From positions 1-64,000 of the forward strand of contig JAKOVH010000030.1 of NCBI GenBank assembly GCA_029782145.1: a stretch of 64,000 bases of DNA, in the 5' to 3' direction. This document shows, piece after piece, positions 47,774 through 53,077 of this stretch. Both the position numbers and the translations under genes were made by a program. The notes below the pieces were generated by a model, which saw nothing but the letters and a program-made list of their open reading frames with translations, made no database searches and had not been told where the DNA came from. Source of the stretch: Actinomycetes bacterium (GTDB lineage Bacteria; Actinomycetota; Acidimicrobiia; Acidimicrobiales; Acidimicrobilacustridaceae). Each line of letters starts with the position of its first letter. Within the stretch, counting starts at the first letter, position 1.

Positions 47774-48598
47774 ATGGCCGACCTCGCTGCAACCATCGAC
47801 GAGCTCTGGGAGCGCCGCACCGAGCTCACCCCCGACGACGCCGACGCCAACGCCGCCATCGGCGAGGCCATCGCCCTGCTCGACCGGGGCGAGGCCCGCG
47901 TGGCCGAGCTCGGTGCCGACGGCGAGCCGGTCGTGCACCAGTGGCTGAAGCAGGCGATCCTGCTGTACTTCCGCCAGTCGCAGATGCAGACCATCGAGCT
48001 CGGCCCGTTCGAGTTCGCGGACAAGATCCCTCTCAAGACCGACTACGCGGCGGCCGGCGTGCGCGTCGTCCCCGGCGCGTCGGCTCGCTACGGCTCGTTC
48101 CTCGACCGGGGCGTGGTGATGATGCCGAGCTACGTGAACATCGGCGCCCGGGTGGGGGCCAACTCCATGGTGGACACGTGGGCCACGGTCGGGTCGTGCG
48201 CCCAGATCGGCGCCAACGTCCACCTCTCCGGCGGGGTGGGCATCGGCGGCGTGCTGGAGCCGCCGCAGGCCGCGCCGGTCATGGTGGGCGACGACTGCCT
48301 CATCGGCAGCCGCTGCATCGTGGCCGAGGGCGCTCGGGTGGGTGACGGCGCCGTGCTCGGCGCCGGGGTGATCCTCACCGGCTCCATCCCGGTGATCGAC
48401 GCCGAGACGGGCGAGGAGCTCAGCCGGGGCGTCGTCCCGTCGTGGTGCGTCGCCGTCTCGGCCACCCGTCCCCGCGCCTTCCCCGGCGGCGAGTTCGGGC
48501 TCCCGTGCGTGCTCGTCATCAAGCGCCTGGCCGAGGGCGAGCGCCACGACAAGTCGGCGCTCAACGACGTGCTGCGCCTCCACGGCGCCGCCACCTGA
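47774..48598 (+). CDS. dapD: 2,3,4,5-tetrahydropyridine-2,6-dicarboxylate N-succinyltransferase DapD
   Basis: DapD succinylates tetrahydrodipicolinate, committing it to the succinylase branch. The 274-residue protein has an alpha-helical N terminus and a left-handed beta-helix of hexapeptides (VNIGARVGANSMVDTWATVGSCAQIGANV, then GSRCIVAEGARVGDGAVLGAGV). This short form resembles the proteobacterial DapD rather than the longer mycobacterial type, which is notable for an actinobacterium. dapE follows 8 bp after the stop, so they form an operon. Confidence 0.94.
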   Translation: MADLAATIDELWERRTELTPDDADANAAIGEAIALLDRGEARVAELGADGEPVVHQWLKQAILLYFRQSQMQTIELGPFEFADKIPLKTDYAAAGVRVVPGASARYGSFLDRGVVMMPSYVNIGARVGANSMVDTWATVGSCAQIGANVHLSGGVGIGGVLEPPQAAPVMVGDDCLIGSRCIVAEGARVGDGAVLGAGVILTGSIPVIDAETGEELSRGVVPSWCVAVSATRPRAFPGGEFGLPCVLVIKRLAEGERHDKSALNDVLRLHGAAT

Positions 48599-48606
48599 GG
48601 TCGGGC

Positions 48607-49698
48607 GTGTCGGGGCCGGCCGCCGGCGTCGACCTGCTCGCCCTCACCGCCCGCCTCGTCGACCTGCCGTCGCCGAGCCGGGCCGAGGGGCCGCTGGTCG
48701 AGCTGCTGGAGGCGCAGCTGCGCGCCCTGCCCCACCTGGACGTCACCCGCGTGGGCGACAACCTGGTGGCCCGCACCGAGCTCGGGCGGGGCCAGCGCCT
48801 GGTGCTCGCCGGCCACACCGACACCGTGCCCGCCGACGGCAACGGGCGGGCCGTCGTGGAAGGCGACCGGCTGCACGGCGTGGGGTCGGCCGACATGAAG
48901 GGCGGGCTGGCGGTGATGCTCGAGCTGGCCCGCCAGGTCCGCGAACCGGCCGTCGACTGCACCTTCGTGTTCTACGCCCGCGAGGAGGTGGCCAGCGTCG
49001 AGAGCGGGCTGGGCGAGCTGTTCGACCAGCGGCCCGACCTGCTCGGCGGCGACGCCGCCGTCCTGGGCGAACCGACCGACGCCCGGGTGGAGGCCGGCTG
49101 CCAGGGCACCCTCCGGTTCCGGGTGGTGCTGCGCGGTGCCCGCGCCCACACCGCACGCCCCTGGATGGGGCGCAACGCCGTGCACCGCCTGGCCGGCGTC
49201 CTCGGCGTGCTCGACGCCTACACGGAGCGGCGGCCGGTCCTCGAGGGCTGCGAGTTCCGCGAGGCCCTGCAGGCGGTGGCGGTGGAGGCCGGGGTGGCGG
49301 GCAACGTCGTGCCCGACGAGGCGGTGATCACCATCAACCACCGCTTCGCCCCCGATCGCGACCTCGCCGCTGCCGAGGCCCACGTCCGAGAGCTGCTCGC
49401 CGCTCATCTCGAGCCCGGCGACGAGGTGGAGGTGGTCGACGCCGCTCCGGCCGCCCCGCCCGGGGTCGACCACCCGTTGCTGGCGTCGCTCGCGGCCCGC
49501 AGCGCCGCGCCGGTGGCGGCCAAGCTGGGATGGACCGACGTCGCCCGCTTCGCCGCCCACGGCGTGCCGGCGGTGAACTTCGGGCCCGGTGACTCGACGG
49601 TGGCCCACACCGCCGGGGAGCACCTCGACCGGGCCCCGCTGGAGCGGGTGTGGTCGGTGCTGGAAGGCCTGCTGCGCGAAGGGCCCCAGTTGCCCTGA
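48607..49698 (+). CDS. dapE: Succinyl-diaminopimelate desuccinylase DapE
   Basis: DapE removes succinate to give LL-diaminopimelate. The 363-residue M20 metallopeptidase has the metal ligands in AGHTDTVP, GSADMKGG, the general base in YAREEV, and GEPTD, plus the dimerisation-domain motif RGARAHTARPWMGRNAVHRL. The last ligand His is near DSTVAHTAGEHLD. GTG 48607 follows dapD closely. A strong hairpin separates its end from the convergent lexA. Confidence 0.94.
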   Translation: MSGPAAGVDLLALTARLVDLPSPSRAEGPLVELLEAQLRALPHLDVTRVGDNLVARTELGRGQRLVLAGHTDTVPADGNGRAVVEGDRLHGVGSADMKGGLAVMLELARQVREPAVDCTFVFYAREEVASVESGLGELFDQRPDLLGGDAAVLGEPTDARVEAGCQGTLRFRVVLRGARAHTARPWMGRNAVHRLAGVLGVLDAYTERRPVLEGCEFREALQAVAVEAGVAGNVVPDEAVITINHRFAPDRDLAAAEAHVRELLAAHLEPGDEVEVVDAAPAAPPGVDHPLLASLAARSAAPVAAKLGWTDVARFAAHGVPAVNFGPGDSTVAHTAGEHLDRAPLERVWSVLEGLLREGPQLP

Positions 49699-49751
49699 GC
49701 GACGAGGGGACGGGGGTCTGCCGGGCGCCTCGGCACGGCCCCGGGCGCGGA

Positions 49752-49797
49752 CGAGGGGCGGTGCCGGCGTCCCTCGGACCACCGGCGCCGCCCCTCG
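49752..49797. terminator. Bidirectional hairpin between dapE and lexA
   Basis: A 16-bp stem with one G-T pair joins 49752-49767 and 49782-49797, loop 14 nt. It lies between the ends of two convergent genes and could terminate both. Confidence 0.65.
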
Positions 49798-49810
49798 GCG
49801 AGGGCGTCGC

Positions 49811-50443
49811 TCAGAGCTTGCGCATCACCGTGACGACCTTGCCGTAGATGCTGACCTCCGACGGGTCGAACTCCATCGGCTCGAGGCGCGGGTTGGCCGG
49901 CAGCAGCACGACCTTGCCGCCCTTGCGGGTGTAGGTCTTGACCGTGGCCTCGTCGCCGGGGATGCCGGCCACCACGATGTCGCCCTTGTCGGCGACCTCC
50001 TGGGCCCGGGCGACGATGAAGTCGCCGTCGAGGATGCCGGCCTCGATCATGGAGTCGCCCCGCACCCGCAGCATGAACAGCTCGCCGTCGCCGCAGAAGT
50101 CCGACGGGACGGGCAGGATCTCCTCGACGTTCTCCTCGGCCAGCACGTCGGTGCCCGCCGCCACGTCGCCCACGAGCGGCACGTGGCGGAACGGTCGGCG
50201 CTCGCCCGTGGCGCCCGAGTTCGGGTCGTAGCGGACCTCGAGGGCCCGCGGCTTGACCGGATCGCGCCGCAGGTACCCGAGCTCGTTGAGCCGGTTGAGG
50301 TGGTTCTGCACGCTGGACGGCGACGTGAGGCCGATGGCCTTGCCGATCTCGCGCACCGACGGCGGGTAGCCGTGCTCGGCCACGTGCTGGTCGATGATCT
50401 CGAGGATCTGCTGCTGGCGTGCGGTGAGTCGGTGTGTGCTCAA
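49811..50443 (-). CDS. lexA: LexA repressor
   Basis: LexA represses SOS genes and cleaves itself when RecA filaments form. The 210-residue protein has the winged helix-turn-helix GYPPSVREIGKAIGLTSPSSVQNHL, the cleavage site Ala96-Gly97 in VAAGTDV, the nucleophile Ser131 in RGDSMIEAGI and Lys169 in ATVKTY. Translation starts at a TTG (50443) preceded by AGGAGG. Its promoter carries two SOS boxes, giving autoregulation. Confidence 0.97.
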   Translation of the reverse strand: MSTHRLTARQQQILEIIDQHVAEHGYPPSVREIGKAIGLTSPSSVQNHLNRLNELGYLRRDPVKPRALEVRYDPNSGATGERRPFRHVPLVGDVAAGTDVLAEENVEEILPVPSDFCGDGELFMLRVRGDSMIEAGILDGDFIVARAQEVADKGDIVVAGIPGDEATVKTYTRKGGKVVLLPANPRLEPMEFDPSEVSIYGKVVTVMRKL

Positions 50444-50506
50444 AGAGCCCTCCTGGGTGGCGGCCGGTGAGCACCGGCCGGTTTGGTGAGGGCCGGCGCG
50501 GGCCGG

Positions 50507-50520
50507 CGAACGCCTGTATG
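50507..50520 (-). promoter_or_regulatory. SOS box 1, next to the lexA -10
   Basis: CGAACGCCTGTATG matches CGAAC-N4-GTTCG with two mismatches. It lies just downstream of the lexA -10 TAGTCT (50522-50527, minus strand). Confidence 0.55.
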
Positions 50521-50521
50521 G

Positions 50522-50550
50522 AGACTACCGGGCGCGCCGGCGACGCGCAA
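50522..50550 (-). promoter_or_regulatory. lexA promoter
   Basis: On the minus strand the -35 TTGCGC (50545-50550) and -10 TAGTCT (50522-50527) are 17 nt apart. SOS boxes flank or overlap both elements. Confidence 0.6.
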
Positions 50551-50561
50551 ACACCCGTTCG
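50548..50561 (-). promoter_or_regulatory. SOS box 2, on the lexA -35
   Basis: CAAACACCCGTTCG differs from the palindromic CGAAC-N4-GTTCG at one base of the left half. It overlaps the -35 of lexA. Confidence 0.65.
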
Positions 50562-50570
50562 GAACCGCCC

Positions 50571-50600
50571 TTGACGGTGAACGCCTGTTCATGGTTCGAT
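50571..50600 (+). promoter_or_regulatory. Promoter of the LysM gene
   Basis: TTGACG (50571-50576) and TTCGAT (50595-50600) are 18 nt apart, with SOS box 3 between them, the same arrangement as in the recA promoter. Confidence 0.55.
50578..50591 (+). promoter_or_regulatory. SOS box 3, in the LysM promoter spacer
   Basis: TGAACGCCTGTTCA contains a perfect GAAC-N4-GTTC LexA operator and is palindromic at the outer bases as well. Confidence 0.8.
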
Positions 50601-50610
50601 GCGCCTCCAG

Positions 50611-50624
50611 CGAACGGGCGTTCG
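50611..50624 (+). promoter_or_regulatory. SOS box 4, just downstream of the LysM transcription start
   Basis: CGAACGGGCGTTCG is a perfect 5-bp-arm palindrome of the LexA-operator type, 33 bp from box 3. Confidence 0.8.
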
Positions 50625-50690
50625 TGCGCCCGCAGCCCTTCCCCACCGCTCCCACACCGCCTGTCACACCCCCCGCGGAGGATGGTCCCC

Positions 50691-51197
50691 ATGGCAGCAG
50701 TCCTCACTCCCCGCACCGCCCACGCCCCCTGGAACCAGCCGCACGACGGCACCCACGACCGGCCGCAGGGCCAGCGTCGGTCCGCCGGCCGGCACCTGCG
50801 CCTCGTCGAGGGCGGGCGGGGCGCCGCTGGCGCGGCCGCCTCGGCCTCGAGGCCCCGCTCGGCACCGGGCCCGTTGCTGGTGCTCGTCGGCGGGGTCGTG
50901 CTCGCCCTGGTCGTGGCCCTCGCCGCCCTCGGGGCGGTGCAGCTCCTCGGCGCCGACGCTGCCGCCTCCGGGCCGGCGTCGACCGCCCAACCTCCCACCC
51001 CGGTCGGCGTCGGCGCCTCCACCTCGCCGGCGCCGGCCGTGGTGGTGGTGCAGCCCGGCGACACGCTGTGGGCCATCGCCCGGCGCCTGCAGCCCACCGG
51101 CGACGTCCGGCCGCTCGTCGACCGCCTGGCCGAGCGGGCCGGGGGCGCCGCCGTCGCCGCCGGCCAGCGCATCGACCTCTCCGGCGTCGTCGACTAG
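50691..51197 (+). CDS. LysM-domain membrane protein, candidate SOS cell-division inhibitor
   Basis: This 168-residue protein has a 60-residue basic cytoplasmic N terminus, one transmembrane helix at about 61-85 and an extracytoplasmic LysM domain at about 117-163 (VVQPGDTLWAIARRLQP). The layout and the divergent position next to lexA match YneA of Bacillus, ChiZ (Rv2719c) of Mycobacterium and DivS-type proteins, which stop division during the SOS response. Two LexA boxes lie in its promoter. ATG 50691 is chosen; ATG 50682 sits directly on the GGAGG site. The division-inhibitor role is inference from context. Confidence 0.82.
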   Translation: MAAVLTPRTAHAPWNQPHDGTHDRPQGQRRSAGRHLRLVEGGRGAAGAAASASRPRSAPGPLLVLVGGVVLALVVALAALGAVQLLGADAAASGPASTAQPPTPVGVGASTSPAPAVVVVQPGDTLWAIARRLQPTGDVRPLVDRLAERAGGAAVAAGQRIDLSGVVD

Positions 51198-51243
51198 CTC
51201 CGGCGCACCGCGAGGCCGTGCACCGGTTCGTGCTGGCCCGCGG

Positions 51244-51249
51244 TAGCGT
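51244..51249 (+). promoter_or_regulatory. -10 hexamer TAGCGT for nrdR
   Basis: TAGCGT is 7 nt before the nrdR GTG at 51257, which also fits the conserved protein N terminus. Confidence 0.5.
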
Positions 51250-51256
51250 CGCCTCC

Positions 51257-51724
51257 GTGCGATGCCCGGCGTGCTCCCACCTCGACGACAAGGTCGTCGA
51301 CTCGCGCCAGGCCGACGACGGCACCACCATCAGGCGCCGCCGCGAGTGCCTCGCCTGCGGTCAGCGCTTCACCACCTTCGAGCGCCTCGAGGAGGTGCCG
51401 CTGGTGGTGCTGAAGCGCTCCGGCGACCGCGTGCCGTTCGATCGCTCGAAGATCGTCGAGGGCATCGCCTCGGCGGCCAAGGGCCGACCGGTGAGCGACG
51501 ACGCCATCGCCGCGCTGGCCGCCGACCTGGAGGACCAGCTCCGGCTCCTCGGCCCCGAGGTGACGAGCGAGCAGATCGGCCTGGCCGTCCTGGAGCGCCT
51601 TCGCGACCTCGACCAGGTGGCCTACGTGCGCTTCGCCAGCGTCTACAAGGGATTCGACGACCCGGCCGACTTCCAGCGCGAGGTCCGGCTGCTCACCAAG
51701 GCCACCGCGCCCAAGCGTCACTGA
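51257..51724 (+). CDS. nrdR: Transcriptional repressor NrdR
   Basis: NrdR is the nucleotide-sensing repressor of ribonucleotide reductase genes. The 155-residue protein has a zinc ribbon (VRCPACSHLDDKVVDSR and RRECLACGQRFTTFE) and an ATP-cone domain (VVLKRSGDRVPFDRSKIVEGI). GTG 51257 gives the canonical start. It ends in a 7-bp convergent overlap with the RibD-C-like gene. Its probable target nrdJ lies 1.3 kb downstream with two matching operators. Confidence 0.96.
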   Translation: MRCPACSHLDDKVVDSRQADDGTTIRRRRECLACGQRFTTFERLEEVPLVVLKRSGDRVPFDRSKIVEGIASAAKGRPVSDDAIAALAADLEDQLRLLGPEVTSEQIGLAVLERLRDLDQVAYVRFASVYKGFDDPADFQREVRLLTKATAPKRH

Positions 51725-52470
51725 CGCCGTCGGTACGTCGTGAACAGCTCGCCGTCGGCCTCGAGCACGCGGTGCAGCGCCAGCACCGTGGGCCGCTCGG
51801 GCTCGGGCCCGTGGGCCACCCGCGCCGAGCCGCCCGCCACCAGCAGAGGCGCCACCGACTGGCACCACTCGTCCACCAGGTCGGCGGCCACGAGCTGGCC
51901 GTTGAGGTGGGGTCCGCCCTCGGCGAGCACCACCGACGCACCTCGACGGCCGAGCTCGGCCAGGGCGGTCGCCAGGTCGACCTGCTCGTCGCCGCAGGCC
52001 ACGAGCTCGGCCCGGCCGGCGAAGCGCCCGGCGTGCCCGGCGGCCATCGACGTGGTCGTGAGCACCAGCGGTGGCTCGGCCGCGTCGGTGAACATCGCCG
52101 AGGTGGGGTCGAGGTCCAGCCGGCCGCTCACCAGCGCCAGCCGGGGGAGGGGAGCCTGTCCCCGCGCCACCCGACGGGCCTGCACCTGCGGGTCGAGGCG
52201 GACCGGGCCGTAGCGCTCCACCCGGGCCGTGGCGGCACCGACGAGGATCACGTCGGGCACCGCCCGCAGGGCGCGGAACACCGCCTTGTCCGCCGGCCCG
52301 CCCAGCCCACCGGAGCGCCCGTCGACGGCGGTGGCGCCGTCGACGCTGGCCACCATGTCGACGGTGACCCACGGGCGCCCCCGGGGCGCGGGCCGGGGCT
52401 CGTCGTAGGCGTCGAGGGGATCGACCTCGCTCGCCACGTCGTCTCGGGAGGAGGGGAAGAGGCGGCGCAC
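51718..52470 (-). CDS. RibD C-terminal domain / dihydrofolate-reductase-fold protein
   Basis: This 250-residue reductase of the RibD_C (PF01872) family resembles the riboflavin reductase domain without the deaminase part. Recognisable segments are WVTVDMVASVDGATAVDGRSGGLGGPADK, ILVGAATARVERYGP and the dinucleotide-binding VVLAEGGPHLNGQL. Such stand-alone proteins in actinobacteria may be reductases in riboflavin or other pteridine-like pathways; the substrate is uncertain. GTG 52470 is preceded by a TAGCGT box at 6 nt. Confidence 0.85.
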   Translation of the reverse strand: MRRLFPSSRDDVASEVDPLDAYDEPRPAPRGRPWVTVDMVASVDGATAVDGRSGGLGGPADKAVFRALRAVPDVILVGAATARVERYGPVRLDPQVQARRVARGQAPLPRLALVSGRLDLDPTSAMFTDAAEPPLVLTTTSMAAGHAGRFAGRAELVACGDEQVDLATALAELGRRGASVVLAEGGPHLNGQLVAADLVDEWCQSVAPLLVAGGSARVAHGPEPERPTVLALHRVLEADGELFTTYRRRQ

Positions 52471-52476
52471 GGCTGT

Positions 52477-52482
52477 ACGCTA
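52477..52482 (-). promoter_or_regulatory. -10 hexamer TAGCGT for the RibD-C-like gene
   Basis: On the minus strand TAGCGT is 6 nt before GTG 52470, leaderless spacing. The hexamer is identical to the one before nrdR. Confidence 0.5.
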
Positions 52483-52619
52483 GAGGACCAGGACACCGGT
52501 CCGTCCCCAGCCGTGTGGGCGGCTGTGGAGAACGGCACCGGAAATCCACCGGCAATTCACAGCGTTGTTCCCCTTTTGCTCCACAGGCCCGATTCCGTAC
52601 CGTGCTCGACGGGTACACC

Positions 52620-52732
52620 GCTGCGGCGCGAACGGCGGAACGGTGGCTGACGTTCTGACGTTCTCGGCTGGCAGGACGGCTCCTTGAGCGGGAGCCCTCG
52701 AGGCACGCTCTACCTGACGTTCGCGCCGCAGC
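52620..52732. other. 113-nt inverted-repeat element, possible structured RNA
   Basis: GCTGCGGCGCGAACG (52620-52634) is exactly complementary to 52718-52732. The 83-nt interior holds a hairpin GGCTCC (52678-52683)/GGAGCC (52691-52696) and three copies of TGACGTTC (52648, 52656, 52715). It could be a small RNA, an attenuator or a DNA element. The strand and function are unknown. Confidence 0.5.
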
Positions 52733-52817
52733 TCCGCCCCGTCCCCCGCCCGCGCCCGCCCCGTGCGGGCCGGTGCGCCGAGCCCGCCGACTCCCGCGAG
52801 GAGTCCACACGAAGTCG

Positions 52818-52847
52818 TTGACAGCGGTGGAATTACTCTGATGTAAT
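52818..52847 (+). promoter_or_regulatory. nrdJ promoter
   Basis: A consensus -35 TTGACA (52818-52823) is followed 18 nt later by TGTAAT (52842-52847). TACTCT at 52834-52839 is a second -10-like hexamer but too close to this -35. Confidence 0.65.
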
Positions 52848-52849
52848 TC

Positions 52850-52863
52850 CCCGACATCTTGTG
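52850..52863 (+). promoter_or_regulatory. NrdR-box-like site 1
   Basis: CCCGACATCTTGTG shares the right half ACATCTTGTG with site 2. It lies at the expected transcription start of nrdJ. Confidence 0.55.
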
Positions 52864-52891
52864 GCCCGGGAGGCGTGGGGGGCACACCGAC

Positions 52892-52905
52892 CACAACATC
52901 TTGTG
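52892..52905 (+). promoter_or_regulatory. NrdR-box-like site 2
   Basis: CACAACATCTTGTG is a palindrome with arms CACAA/TTGTG. It is 42 bp, four helical turns, from site 1, the kind of phased tandem spacing known for NrdR operators. Confidence 0.65.
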
Positions 52906-53077
52906 CCGGCAAGGGGGCCGGGCGAGATGGGGCGGCTCCCCCCTCGACCGGCTCCCGGACCCAGCGGTTGCCCCCGGGCCGCACAGCGAGCACCCGCAGC
53001 ACCGAGCAGTTCCGGACCACCGCAGCACCGAACGAGCAACCCGACCACCACATCCCACGCGGAGCGGAGGAGCATCC

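Larger units (their letters stand above)
52483..53077. other. Intergenic regulatory region upstream of nrdJ
   Basis: This stretch of about 600 bp has no convincing gene. It contains, in order, a GC-rich AT-patched stretch, a 113-nt inverted-repeat element (52620-52732), a sigma-70-like promoter (52818-52847), two NrdR-box-like sites and a leader of about 200 nt ending in GGAGG before the nrdJ ATG. I see no complete cobalamin riboswitch. Confidence 0.7.

Noticed and set aside
52496..52590. Minus-strand text resembling the core of a cobalamin riboswitch (GCCGGTGGATTTCCGG-like), attractive because nrdJ needs B12
   Set aside because: The invariant CCCGC-ACTGT part and the downstream B12-box spacing are missing, and the orientation points to the RibD-C-like gene, not nrdJ.
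52520..52595. DnaA-box-like words (TTCTCCACA, TTGCTCCACA) upstream of nrdJ
   Set aside because: Each differs from TTGTCCACA and they do not form a cluster with an AT-rich unwinding region; not an origin.
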